This document shows positions 1-11,107 of a stretch of DNA of 64,000 bases, piece by piece. This stretch comes from Trissonchulus latispiculum (taxonomy: Eukaryota; Nematoda; Enoplea; Enoplida; Ironidae): NCBI GenBank assembly GCA_030248195.1, contig JASAND010027699.1:74420-138419 (forward strand). The letters run 5' to 3'. Position 1 is the first letter of the stretch; each line of letters begins with the position of its first letter. The notes below the pieces were generated by a model. The model saw only the letters and a list, made by a program, of their open reading frames with translations, made no database searches and was not told the origin of the DNA. Both the position numbers and the translations under genes were made by a program.

Positions 1-1
1 A

Positions 2-403
2 GATGTCTGTCTGAGACAATGCGTCCCGTTCAACGGAAGCCAGCATGTCAAGTTTGAAGACATATGTGATGACGTTATTGGAAGAGATCCATGGAACGCA
101 AGCACTCAGGAAATCGCCGCATGCGGAGAAATTAAACGGAAATGCTACATAGCATGTAGTGTACCATTCTGCAGCATCATGAAGTTCGAAGTGAGACGAA
201 TTGAGCAAGGATTTTCGCTGGACAAAATAACCATAATGGCACTGAAAAATACTCGTCACTATCGCGAGGAAGAAGAATACTACATTTACAGCACAACCGG
301 CTTTCTGAGCAATCTCGGTGGAATTCTCTCGCTGTTTACGGGAGCCTCTGCAATATCTCTGCTTCAGTTGATCTTCTTCTGGCTTATAAGCGATGATGGA
401 TAA
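2..403 (+). CDS. DEG/ENaC-family sodium channel, C-terminal end (5' part outside window)
   Basis: The reading frame is open from base 2 to the TAA at 401-403, giving about 133 residues of the channel's end. It contains the last stretch of the cysteine-rich extracellular domain (cysteines in CVPF, ICDD, AACG, KCYIACSVPFC and glycosylation sites NGS and NAS). The second transmembrane segment follows, with GGILSLFTGASAISLLQLIF; the GAS triplet matches the G/S-x-S selectivity filter of degenerin/ENaC/pickpocket channels. Only a few residues (about WLISDDG) follow, so the cytoplasmic tail is very short. Family knowledge says these are trimeric amiloride-sensitive cation channels of the plasma membrane. 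Which subfamily (mechanosensory, acid- or peptide-gated) cannot be decided from this fragment. ATG at 179 is internal, not the start. Confidence 0.9.
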   Translation, partial: DVCLRQCVPFNGSQHVKFEDICDDVIGRDPWNASTQEIAACGEIKRKCYIACSVPFCSIMKFEVRRIEQGFSLDKITIMALKNTRHYREEEEYYIYSTTGFLSNLGGILSLFTGASAISLLQLIFFWLISDDG

Positions 404-588
404 GTGACACGCGAATCGAACTAATTCGATTTTGAAGTGGACTCTTCTTAAACAATATAGTTTATGAAATGAATAAGAATCTAGAATTTACAATTAAATT
501 TGTTTAGAAGTTTAAGTATTTGGAAGTAGACTATTTATACTTCCAACATCTACAAGTCCCTAATGATTCTTTACAGAGTTTTACTTAA
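404..588. other. 3' flank of the channel gene
   Basis: AT-rich sequence between the channel stop codon and the TTAA-flanked element. No coding signal seen; probably 3' UTR. Confidence 0.4.
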
Positions 589-1503
589 GGTGGTGATTCC
601 CTTTGGTGCCAAGAAGCTGTCTCTATATCAAAATGTAGCCTACTTTTCTCGTTTTACCGAATAAAATGAAACTACATTTTGTCGTCTGAAAGATTTGAGT
701 TAACTTTAGAAGGAGTACAATACTTCGAAATTTTCGAAGACTGAATAAAAGTTTCAAGGAACACGGGTCATATCTTTCAATACCTCTATCGAATAAATGG
801 AGACTCTTTGTAATCATTACGAAATCTTTCCTCATTGCGTGGACATTAGTTAAAACGTGTGAGCAACTTGTCTTTTGCCTATAATCCTAATATTTGTCAG
901 GTGATCACGTTCGCTAGAAAGCAGCAATCGGGCAACTAAAAACTTTTCCCTGGGCAGTTTAGTGTAGAACGCATGTGCTAAATGGCAGTACTCCATTTTA
1001 CATAGTGACTGCTCCACAATCTCGAAAAGAATTAGTCTCGTTCTTGAAAAACTAAGTTTTTAAAAATTACAGCATATAGGATAGAATTTCATAACGGCCA
1101 TGCCTCAGTTAATTGACCTCTGTAGGACCTTTAAAATGATACTCCTCGGTTCAATCATGTATAATGCTCACTGAAAAATGGATTATTTGATTTCTGCAGA
1201 AAACGGCAAGTTGTTGACTCCAAAATAAGAACATTGACTGATTGAAAAAGATAGAAATTTGCTTAGAAAAGCAAAAACTAAATCTTTCGAATAAATATAA
1301 TTATAAAAATGCAGCAGCTGCGCAACTGTCAGAAATCGCCTACTACTGAACGCAAATGTCGAATTTTAGACTCGGGACGGGATTGCGCTAAACGGTTTTA
1401 GTGCAGTCTTTTATAACGCTGAAATGTTTTAAGGAAAGTCTCTTAAAATGTCACTTGGTTTGAGAAGTAAACAAACAATATGACACCTAAAGAAATCACC
1501 ACC
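589..1503. mobile_element. TTAA-flanked non-autonomous DNA element (MITE), copy 1
   Basis: Terminal inverted repeats begin GGTGGTGATTCCC and end with the inverse (AAATCACCACC). The element is flanked on both sides by TTAA (585-588 and 1504-1507). Length is 915 bp with no coding capacity. A second copy lies in opposite orientation at 28164-29139. The two share internal blocks such as TATCAAAATGTAGC near the end and AGAAAGCAGCA followed by GGGCAACTAAAAA. TTAA duplication is the insertion signature of the piggyBac superfamily, but the terminal bases are not the usual piggyBac CCY, so the superfamily is an inference. Confidence 0.7.
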
Positions 1504-1507
1504 TTAA

Positions 1508-2053
1508 GTTTGATGTGCGGGGCAAGCATCTCAGCCTCTGCTTGAACTCAGATCTAGGACTGAGGGCTTGAGGAGATTATCTCGCTAGAGTATGCCGATG
1601 CCTATTTTGACATACTACACGCATTCCAGACTTTGCTGTATACAGAGCGAAAAAATAACTTTGGCTCGCTTACTACTGCCTAAAAGTCAAGTAGTCAGGG
1701 CTAAAGGTAGATGGTTATATAAGGATAATTAACATAAATAAGCAGCTGATAAGGTCAAATAATATTCAGGATATTCAGGCTATTGTAGATACTGAAACTC
1801 CACAACACATAAAAATGTTATCATAAACATCGTCGTTGTAACAAATGAAAACAGAGGCAAACACAAGTTAAAATTGATGTTAAAGAAATTTAACGAAGAT
1901 TATTGAAAAGTTAACTTAATGTTAATAATACCTAAGTGTCGGAAAGCAGGCAAAATCTACCAAAACCACGACACAATTTGGCGTAAAGTTCTGTATTCTA
2001 GTCAATTGAACAGATCGTCAGACAAACTAAACTAGCATTACAGTACTGCAAAG
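1508..2053. other. intergenic, no gene seen
   Basis: AT-rich noncoding sequence between the first MITE and the 3' end of the first receptor gene. No repeat or RNA gene was recognised. Confidence 0.4.
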
Positions 2054-3729
2054 CTAAACTTTTAATGTGGCTGCTTTGACCATTACAACAACAGCATTTT
2101 GCTTACGGGCAACATCTTTAACAGTAAAGCTGGAAGGACTTAACTTCTTATATTTGAACTGTAAAACTGCAATGAAGGTTTTTCTCAGCTGTTGATCACG
2201 GTGAATCTGTAGCAAAACATACATGCACGTCCTGGAAACAGCGCAAAATGTAGTGATTTGTCCGACTAGGACCTTGGCGTCAGAAGAGAGGTCTAAAATC
2301 GATGAAATCAATACGCATACGTTTGGTAAAACCGATAGTAGAATAGTGACAGCTACAATGCTGGAAGCTATCAGTGTTGCTGTTTCCTGTCGTTTTTCGA
2401 CTATACTGTTGTTTCCATATGGGCCTACTTTTGACTGCATCTGCTTAATTCTGTAGCGAATCATTAGAATCAGGTAAAAATAGAGAACTAAAATAGCCAG
2501 CCCTACAAGAAGAAGACTGAGAGCGTAAGACCGAACCACCTTCGGGTTTGTGAATGCTGTCGAATAACAAACTGACAACGTCAAGTTGTCAGGCAAACCA
2601 TAAAACTGTAATGCCATAAACGAGAGGAAAATTCCAACGTCAAACGCCAGCAGTCCGTTAACCATAACTTTCTTTTTTGTAGAATTCCTGTACCAGATGG
2701 GATAGCTCACAGCAAGTACACGATCTATCGCAACAGTTACGCAGATCCACTGCGCAGTGAGTGCTCCTATAACAACAACAAACACATCAAGTTTAGTACT
2801 TCTTTGGATTGCTTCATTCTTCAAAACACTGCAGTAGAACCAAAAATTTCAGTTGAATGGTTTTAGTATCCAGAAAACGATTGACTAGCACGGACATTAG
2901 CAGAATGTTTGTATCTTATCAGCCGGCGTCAACACTACAAAGTATCTATTACCGATATTCTTATATACCTGTCCAATGCTGTAAAACAACAAATACCTTG
3001 TTCGTGAGATTGCTAAAAGTTTGTGGTCGACTGCAAGTGCAGAGGTCAGGTTGCAGAACTGTCTCATTATAGTGTCGCTTAGTAAGATGCTTTTCAAAAG
3101 TTCCTAGTACTGGAAGAAGATTAATAATTTGAATTCGAAGATTTGAATTATTCTAAAACTTTGTGTGACTTCCTGAAAAATTAAAAGTAAGCGAAACGCT
3201 AAATTGGTGGGGCAAATTAAATGTTTTTTAAATATTATCCAATATTAAACTGTTATGATGCTTTCCTAAAATAATACTAAAAAGAATGCTTTTTACAAGA
3301 TAAGCACCATTAGCAAGTAGGCCATTTGTTTCTTCAGTTATGCCACGGGTCCTGATCATGGGATATATTTGATATTAGATATTTGAGTCAGTTCTCAAAT
3401 TTTCGATTAAAACTTAAAACACATAGTTACTATATACCTGTTATTGGAGTTACATTGAGCAGAGTACACTGAAAGGGAGAATAGAAACCGTAGTTACCGA
3501 ATACCCAACGCAGTCTAATAACAAGGAATGGCAGAGCGCTGAGGCACAACGCCACATCACAAACGGCTGCAGCCAAAAAGTAAGGAAGCCTATTACTGAA
3601 ACCAATAAGAGCAATCGACATAGCAAGTACAACATTTAACAGAAGTCCAGCTAAGGCGCAAGCAATTGATCCACAACAAAGAATAAAGCCAACGTAGTCT
3701 GGCACAGGCAAACTTGAATTTATAAGCAT
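2054..3729 (-). CDS. 7TM GPCR paralogue 1 (nematode chemoreceptor-like), two exons
   Basis: Exon 1 is 3729-3438 and exon 2 is 2766-2054. The 671 bp intron has donor GTATAT and acceptor TTATAG and is phase 1, giving 334 residues. The ATG at 3729 is chosen because the frame further upstream starts only with TTG. The N-terminus has an NSS glycosylation site. TM1 and TM2 are near residues 12-36 and 50-72, and the TM3 cysteine is in FQCTLLN. The DRY position reads IDR in AIDRVLAVSYP. A glycosylated second extracellular loop (NLTLSVC) carries the partner cysteine. TM7 ends in CMYVLLQIHRDQQLRKTF, without NPxxY. This is a rhodopsin-like plan resembling nematode Srsx-type receptors; ligand unknown. 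It is the most diverged of three paralogues here, all with the same intron position. Confidence 0.8.
2767..3437 (-). other. intron of GPCR paralogue 1
   Basis: GT-AG intron interrupting TM3. It is AT-rich, and no nested gene or element was recognised. Confidence 0.7.
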
Positions 3730-4508
3730 CTCCGTTGCAACATCCAAGATTGATTTACGTTTTACTGTCCATAAAGTAGTGGAATACCCTGGATTAATGA
3801 GAAAGAAGAAGAAAGAAAGAAATTAAGCAATGCAGATAAAACAGTCAAATATTGTTGAAATATCATTGGTTGCGACGCCGTGTCATAAACCACTCTAGCC
3901 TTCCATTTTTGTATGTCGAATCAGCAGTATATATTTTAGGAAAATAATAAACAGCCATTTAGCTTTCTTTAGTTAAAACCAGTTGAATGTCCTACATTAG
4001 ATAATGCAGTAAAGTAGTAGATGAGGTTAGAATTAATGGATTGCAGGGACGCGGCATCATAAGCTATTGTCTTCTGTTGTTATTATGTAAGAAATCAGCA
4101 GCACATATCTTCAGGAAACAACTACCTAACGCTGTATGACAGGAACTGTGCACAAACGGGACATAAAATCCCTACGTTTGGCTTTGGTAAGTAGAAAGAC
4201 TAGAAAAGACTGAAAAATGACATGTCGTAGCCAAAGTCAGTTTCTCAATGTAGATATGATGAGGATAATTCTACCCACAGCAAGGCTCAGCTAATTGATT
4301 GGGGGTGGACGTGGTTTTATGGTCTATTGACAATGAAGGAACCTTTAATTCAATCCAATTGGAAATCTGTAACAGTTCAGATTTCGGTATATATCTATTT
4401 CCATTCTTACTGACTGCAGTTTGGTATAAAAGCTTGCAGCTGCTGTTTGGAATTTATTACCCGAAAACCAATAACAGGAAGCAGCATCTCGATATTATGT
4501 GTGGTGTC
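3730..4508. other. upstream region of GPCR paralogue 1
   Basis: Noncoding; includes a purine-rich stretch near 3800. Nothing else was recognised. It presumably holds the promoter, but no clear TATA or initiator pair was seen. Confidence 0.35.
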
Positions 4509-4920
4509 AGCAAAAGTACATAATAGATAATAGTGTGACAGCATGCTATCAGCTCTCGAGCCATGCTCTGCACGCTAACGGCCCACCCCCCGCAATTGCG
4601 TACCTAGTGACCTAAAGCAGTAACCAGTATGCTATTGCGTATGCTCACTCTTCTATAGGATGGCACCTCCACCGCAAATGTGACCTATCATTCGCCCCCC
4701 GCCGCAAAACAGACCCGTCATTTTTTCAACTGACGAATGATAGGTCATATTGGGGGGCAGTGAGCATACGCAATTGCGTACTGGGTACTGATTTGTGGGG
4801 GGGATCCACTGGGTACAGGATTGCGGGTGGGGTGGACCGTTAGCGAGCAGAGCATGGCTCGAGAGCTGATAACCGGGTTGCCTGCCAGCTGTCACACTCT
4901 TATCGATTATGTACTTTTGA
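4509..4920. mobile_element. foldback (inverted-repeat) element
   Basis: Left arm from about 4509 and right arm to 4920 are inverse copies. Shared blocks include CAAAAGTACATAAT, AGTGTGACAGC, ATCAGCTCTCGAGCCATG and CTAACGG-CCACC. A second, inner inverted pair surrounds the centre (GACCTATCATTCG against CGAATGATAGGTC). No coding capacity. Its terminus (GTCACACTCTTAT plus ATTATG) recurs near 58416 and 61593, suggesting one family. Confidence 0.65.
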
Positions 4921-5815
4921 TGTTAGTTAGTGACTATAGTTACATCTAATTAGCCGGTGTTAAAAAAGATCAATGATGATAAGATGATCAATCACATGAT
5001 TCTGTCTTCAGCATAAGAATCATCCTATAAGTCCAGAAAAGGCCTAAAAAGCCGTCCAGAAACTTATGTAATGGAATTAGTAAAATAGGACGCTAAAAAT
5101 AACCAAAATTGGTCGAAAAATAGCTCAACCTAATTAATCTGCAAAGAAGAACTATTATGCCATGGATCTGTGAGCGAAGATTACTGATGTGGAATGCAAT
5201 TATTAAATAATGTCCAAGCAGTAATTGTATAAATCATTTTATGTTTGTCTAGCCAGAGTTGCCTAGTATTCACATATTGAGTGAAATTCAAAAAAATAGG
5301 GTCCAAGGCTTACACTCCATTAAGGCATGAATCTTGGTCCTCATTATGATTCTAAGCTTAATTAGGTTTAACAAGATTAACTAATGTATAAGTTATAACA
5401 ATACTAATCTAGAAGCTGTCAAAGAAAGGGTAATTCTATCACCATTCCCTAATAATTGGAGTTGTCACTCCCCACGAAGGTAAATACCGACATTTTTACT
5501 AATCTTAGGTGTATCGGTGAGTTATCATTCATAATTCAAGTCAAGTTAAGTCAACATTCTCCACAAATTAATACAATTACTGTTGTTCGTATACGAGAAG
5601 CAGGAAGTCGAAATATGAAGTTATATGCATAATAGGCCAAAATTTAGTCGTAAAAATCGCCTATAAAGTAGAAATTTACATCGAAAATAACAAATATTGG
5701 AAGATGGTTCAATATTAGGTACGAAATAGCTAAGTACGTAGTTAGGTAGGGTTAATTAGCGATAATATGTAATATTTAGTTAATATTTAGTTAAAGTTTT
5801 ATAATTTGGACGAAA
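4921..5815. other. noncoding, nothing recognised
   Basis: AT-rich spacer. Near 5770-5800 the phrase AATATTTAGTTAA is partly repeated. No gene, tRNA or clear element seen. Confidence 0.35.
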
Positions 5816-6200
5816 CATGACTTGGGCTTATATGAAAGAGAATTTGATCCTGATTCCAAATATCCAAACCCGACTTTTCAACTCCCAAAAATGAGAAAGT
5901 TATAAGCGAAAATGTTTTTATAAGATTACTTTTTATTTCGTAATCTTATCACTCCAAAAAGGAGTGTTCTAAAAAGGTTCTTTTCCTTGGTTTGACTTAA
6001 GTCAGACCTTTCCTTTTTATTGTCTAGGAGGTTGTCTACCTTCTAGACTACGCCTTAATCGGGTGTTGTTTTCTTTTCCTCTCTCTCTCTGCTAGGCGTC
6101 TTTCTTCCAGGGCCTAGCAGTTGTCCTCGCTTGAACTTTTGGCCGAGGACAAGGCCGACAGAGAGAGAGAAAGAGAATAGTAATATTAGCCCAAGTCATG
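5816..6200. mobile_element. 385 bp foldback element with branched hairpin core
   Basis: Termini are near-perfect inverted repeats (CATGACTTGGGCTTATAT against ATATTAGCCCAAGTCATG). The interior is almost all hairpins: CACTCC/GGAGTG near 5950, GTTTGACTTAAGTCAGAC near 5990, and GTCTAGGAGG/CCTTCTAGAC (6022-6048). An outer CTCTCTCTCTG/CAGAGAGAGAG stem (about 6078-6170) encloses two perfect 9 bp hairpins: CTGCTAGGC/GCCTAGCAG (6089-6120) and TTGTCCTCG/CGAGGACAA (6121-6152). It is noncoding. Confidence 0.7.
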
Positions 6201-7092
6201 CATATTAGAGGGGACTAATCTCCCACATTAATAATACGAAAATTAATATAGGTAGCTAGATATAGGTAGATAAGTACGTAGTTTATGATGATATAAATTT
6301 TAACTTATAAAAAACTGTATATCTGCCGTAATAATTCGATAAAGTTACAAAATTTCACGAAGTTTTCCCTTTGGTTACCTTTATGTGTTAAAGAAAATTT
6401 CGCAAAGTTTCGCCAAGTTTCAGCAGCCAAAATTCATCAAAAATGGGTCAGTTGGGGGGGGAGGGTAATATTTTCCAAATCTCATTAATTTCGACCGCCA
6501 ATGGCCAGTTGGCTCAGCCCGCCGCTGCGCCCCAAATGTAAAAGGTGGCAAGCTTCTAGAAAGTTCTAGAACTTTCTAGAAGCTTTGCCTTAAAGTCAAA
6601 GCAAACTTTCTCTAATGACCTGTCACCGAGCTGTCAGCAAAACTGTCAGCTCGGTAACAAAATTTTTACTACAATTAGTGTTCGTTTGAGAGCAATCGAG
6701 AGCGGTTGCTTCCACCTCCCCTTAGTGCGCTCTCCAGTGCAGTTGCAATGCAGTTAGTCGCATTCCCCCGGTTAGGAAAAAATAGTAGGACTTTTCTGGC
6801 CTTCGGGCCAGCAAAGATTTTGAGATTAACCGCGAACACTAACCACTGAGGGCCATATAGGTTTCTTATGCCTGGCCAAAGCAACAACCGAGGAAAAAAC
6901 GCTAGGATTTTACGGCCATTTTTCGGCCTTAATTTTATTTTTGAGGCCTTTGGCCATATTTTTTATTATGCATTTTTTGGGGCCTTTGAGCCAATTTTTT
7001 CTACATTTTATGAGGCCATATGTTTTAGGCATTTTTGGTCCGGTGAGCCCCATTTTTTCAGTATATTGGGCCAGAGGCCGGATTTTTAGTTC
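6201..7092. other. noncoding, structured stretch around the heat-shock palindrome
   Basis: Holds the palindrome above and an inverted repeat ACCGAGCTG/CAGCTCGGT (6625-6655). A hairpin capped by a cUUCGg tetraloop, CTGGCCTTCGGGCCAG, lies at 6796-6811. At about 6910-7092 there is a run in which GGCC motifs alternate with T-tracts. Open frames here are short and low-complexity, so I do not call them genes. Confidence 0.5.
6550..6585. promoter_or_regulatory. six-unit heat-shock element in a perfect 36 bp palindrome
   Basis: The stretch is a perfect inverted repeat. It contains TTC at 6554, GAA at 6559, TTC at 6564, GAA at 6569, TTC at 6574 and GAA at 6579, alternating at exact 5 bp spacing. That is the consensus nGAAn array bound by trimeric heat-shock factor. 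No protein-coding gene lies within several kb on either side. The only candidate targets are the noncoding hairpin-rich sequences next to it. Confidence 0.6.
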
Positions 7093-9813
7093 CATAGCAT
7101 GCGTGGGCTTTCGAGCCACTTTTAGTTCAATTTTATTTTGTTTTTATTACTATTATTAGTATTATTTTATTGTTTTAAATAAAGGGGAAGCTCATGCAAA
7201 CCCCTCCTGTTCGATGGAGGTCTTGAGAGTTGCCCCTGTTTCTGTTTTTCTGTTTTTCTATCCGACACTCTGTGTATATCGAGGTTTGCTGACCTCCTCT
7301 TCCAACTATTTCATTCATTTAGTTATTTTTTTATTTGCATTTTTTCGGTCAAGCCACGACCAACTTTTTATTAAATTTTAACAAGGCCCTTTTGGCCTAA
7401 ATTCGGGGTTTTTAAATGGAATATGGGATAATTGAGTGGGGACCCAACCCATAAGCTTGAATTAGAGGGTCCCTTTACTACGACCCTATTTTTATTAAGC
7501 TAATAAGCAGAAAACATTCACCCCACAGCTAGTTGCCGGCCATACTGTTTTAATCTCAGGCTTTGTTAAGCCGTAAAATCACTGTTTGTAATCTATGTTT
7601 GGTTTGTCGTAGGTCGGTACTAAAAATCTATAGGTCACCAAAAATGCAAAACGAATTTTAAAACCCGGATTTCTAAAATAATCAATAGTCTTTAGTTTCT
7701 TATTCTAAATAACTAATTATCAAGAGTTTCAAGGGGAATGACCGGCTTCCCCATTAATTAATTTAATTATTGATAGTAGTTTTATTTTTAGTAATGATTC
7801 TGTTTTTAGTAATGATTGCTAAGCAATCATGACTCACACGGCTTTCCAAAGTTCTCCAAAATTACCAAAGTTCCACGCCACAAGTCGAGTTTAGAATACT
7901 AAAACTCGCCACGAAATTCTTGTTAGAATTTAATAATTTAGCTGTTAATGTTTGTATTTTGAAAGTGTATTTAAAGTAATAACTAGGAGTTAGATTAATT
8001 AATAAAACTAGAATTAGGTCTTACTTTGATTATCTTTTACTTATGTGTACCTTTGGGATTAGTTAGATAAGTCATTAGCTAAGAAATTGTGTGTTTGTAT
8101 GTGTATGTGAGATTGAATGAATGGCATTGTATACGGATTCGTATGACTACATGCGTAGTGACTCGCGGAAACTCCTTCTGTTCGACGAAGGTTGCGAGCA
8201 CCGTTGGAGTGACCAAGACTCAGATCATAAGCAGGAATGTGGTATACGTGTGATTTGTATGAATGATTGTATTTCTGTCGGCATGAGTGCGTTCTGGTCT
8301 AATTGTTGTATAAATGATGTTTAAAAGGTTAATTATTCAATAATCACGTAGTTTAGCGTAACTCGCCCAGGATGTATGCGTGAATGCTGCGGTTCATATG
8401 CTGTAATTTTAGTCATAATCGAGGAAGTGACTGCCCAAATGTTTAATAGTTGTCTGTGCGCATGGCCTGCATGAAGTACCAAAATTATACTATGATTCCC
8501 ATAGTACGCAGGAAAATAGTAATGAATAACGTAGCTTTAGTTTACAAACCTTGTATGCATGTCTGGAAGTTTGTGAATACATGGTTACGTAGGTAATCTA
8601 GGTTTAGGTTCAGTTTAGTAAATATGCAAATGAGGTCAGGACTATAGGGTCTAGGGTCACGGGGACCCCGTATTAGGTTCTTATCAGTCTGAATCAGGAT
8701 GTCCTCGATTCGTCCACGTAAGCCACTCTTTGTCAAGAGTGCGGACGAATCGCAAGAAAAAGGAATCCTTAAATGATCGGTCTCGTTACCAAACTAACGC
8801 AGTTTCTGTTTAAAATTATAATTTTCAGGATTCGTGTCCAAAAGACGTATTAACATTACGTAATTAGTGGTAGTGAACGTAGTCTTTAGTTATGTTTGCT
8901 GTATCTTTGTTTCTCATGTCAGTATACGCCGTTATTGCCATTTTTAGTCAAATTAGCTACGTCTGACTTATGTTTCATTCATAATAATGACCGCAACCGC
9001 GGTTTAACACCATTTCATGTCGGTATTCACATTTAAAGACAAAACTAGCAAAATCCCGTTATATAAAGGCTAGCAAGGTTGAAAAATTAACCTTGCTCAT
9101 TTGATGACTAATGCAAACCTAGTCCACGATAACTATCCGCAAATGGCAATAATAGGTTTCAGCAATTCAGCAAACTAATATTAGGCGATAATCGATAGTA
9201 TACCTGAAATAAGCAAAACAACATTGAGTTACGTAAGTATTATGGATAGCTTACCAGAACCATCTTCTGATAAATGCAGAATTACCAAGCTTTACGAATC
9301 CAACTAGTTTTCAATGTTCTATGATTGCCGAAGTAGGGAGTTGTTACCTTCCCTATGTAGAACCTAGGAAAAACAGAGGTTCTACGTTAAATTATGGTGT
9401 TTTCATTAAAATTGTGTGTTTTGAAGGCCCTCCTAATTTATTAATACTTGTCATGAGCAGGAAGTTGTTACCTTCCTTGCTAGGACTCGGAAAACAAAGG
9501 TCCTAGATTTGATCACTTTGACCAAATTAATGTTTCTTGTGTTAACTGAACGAATGGGTGCCTATCTGCTTTTAAAGGGCCCAAAACTGTATCAATTTCA
9601 TGTTATAAGTTCTAATCGTACAGAAGCAGACTGTACACAGCGAAATTAAGCTGAAGTCACAATTTCACGTTGTAATTACAATTTCTTGCATAGGAATGCA
9701 AGACATTGTCCAAAAAACCAGTATTCTGTTTAAAACCAATTTCAAATGTTATGATCTTGCTAAAATCATTCAGAACTCGTGATAATTCACTTAAATCTCA
9801 AGTTTTCATAACA
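7093..9813. other. hairpin-bearing noncoding district A
   Basis: No gene seen. Clear hairpins include a pair of related stem-loops sharing the loop TGTTCGAY but with different stems (CCTCC/GGAGG near 7203, CCTTC/GAAGG near 8174). A nested hairpin lies at about 8707-8753 (GATTCGTCC/GGACGAATC enclosing CACTCTT/AAGAGTG). Two double hairpins lie at 9334-9385 and 9457-9506. Short repeats of TTTTTAGTAATGATT occur near 7790. Confidence 0.5.
9334..9506. repeat. two tandem double-hairpin units with conserved loops and different stems
   Basis: Unit 1 is TAGGGA...TTCCCTA around loop GTTGTTACC, then GTAGAACCT/AGGTTCTAC (9357-9385). Unit 2 is GCAGGAA/TTCCTTGC around the same GTTGTTACC loop, then CTAGGAC/GTCCTAG (9480-9506). 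The second hairpins also share a GGAAAA-CA loop. The stems differ in sequence but stay paired. Confidence 0.65.
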
Positions 9814-11000
9814 GTTTTGACCATACATGGGCAAGGTCAAATGGGTTAGCCTACACCAGATTTTTGTCGTGCGTCCTTTAATGTTTGGTTGGGGGGGATT
9901 TCACTGAAAATTTGCTTCGACCACGTTTTTTATGTGGGCACGCGCCCGCACGCAGAATTTGCTATTTATTTATTCATTGTTTAATTACAGACAGAACAAT
10001 TCATTCAAATACAGGAGAAGCAAATTCAATTTCATGAACAAGTACATAAGCTTTTGGAATGCAAAAACCTTTAAAGTTCAAATTACATCCATCTGCAGCA
10101 GGGTTTTTGAAAATTGGATCTGTACCAAGCCAATTTTGTGTATTTTTGTTTTCGTGTGTGTATTTTAAAATTTTATAAAATCAATAAAATTTTATATATA
10201 TCCTGCGTGAAATTACATAAATAGCTTCTCAACGCAATAAATGCTATAAACGCACCTAACGCCGAATTAATGCGTTTTTACTGGTTATTAATAAGATTAA
10301 GAGTGTTAGCATCATTTTACATTGGGTGCTCGTTGAATTATAGTGTAAAAAGCATGAATAGCAAACGAAAAACAGACAAGCAGGGGGTCTAGGGGGCGCA
10401 GCCCCCAGAAGTTGAGAAAATTTTAAGTTTCGGAGTAAATTTGCTCTTCAAACTTTGTATTCTTTTTCTTGAATAGTTAAGAAAATTTTATATTTAAGTG
10501 AGGCGTTGGTTAGAGAAATAGAGTTAATTTATCCTTGAACAGTTAAGTATATATACGCATTTTAGTGAACATTACGCTAACATTAACATTAACACTAAAA
10601 ACATTCGCAAAACAGAAACAAAAACAGCATACATAGCACGAGTGCTTAGCCAGAAAGTATATAAGCAACTGCAGACGGAAGGATCAGTGTAGAATTGAAG
10701 AGGTAAGCGGGGGGTCTGGAGGGCGGGAGCCCCAGAAGAAACCTGCGCCCAACCCACGGTAAACTGTCTCAAGAAATTTAGAACTCTTGAAATTTTTCGG
10801 CTGGGTATTTTGGTTCGCATTTTTAAGTGCGGTTATTTTGAGGGCGCGCGTACTGCCTCTGCGTGGGTATATATTTTGACAGCGCGCTCTGTGCGCCTTT
10901 TATCTGCGCGGGTCCTTCATTTTGCCTTGCGTGGGTGCGTGGGTCCAGCCTACACCAGTGTAGGCGTGGTGTAGGCGTTGCCCATGCGTGGTTTTGACTT
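9814..11000. mobile_element. possible inverted-repeat element with GC-rich hairpins
   Basis: The left end (TTTTGACCAT, CATGGGCAA, then GCCTACACCA) is matched in inverse at the right end (TGGTGTAGGC, TTGCCCATGCGTGG, TTTTGAC). Inside are two copies of a GC-rich hairpin motif, GGGGGTCTAGGGGGCGCAGC near 10384 and a related version near 10709, both followed by CCCAGAAG. The arms are imperfect, so the boundaries are approximate. Confidence 0.4.
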
Positions 11001-11040
11001 TTGCAAGTTTATTTCAAGTTCAGAAAGCCATAATGTGAGT

Positions 11041-11107
11041 AATGGTTGCTGGGTTCGAATCCCGCACCTATAACTTGTACTAATGGGTTTTAACCCATTT
11101 GATTCAG
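11041..11107 (+). repeat. tRNA-like B box followed by a dispersed 22 bp repeat
   Basis: GGTTCGAATCC at about 11052 is a canonical tRNA T-arm / pol III B box, but no complete cloverleaf can be drawn. It is followed by GGTTTTAACCCATTTGATTC (11086-11107), a phrase found again at 18905-18926 and, inverted, at 45317-45338. This looks like a tRNA-derived repeat. Confidence 0.4.
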
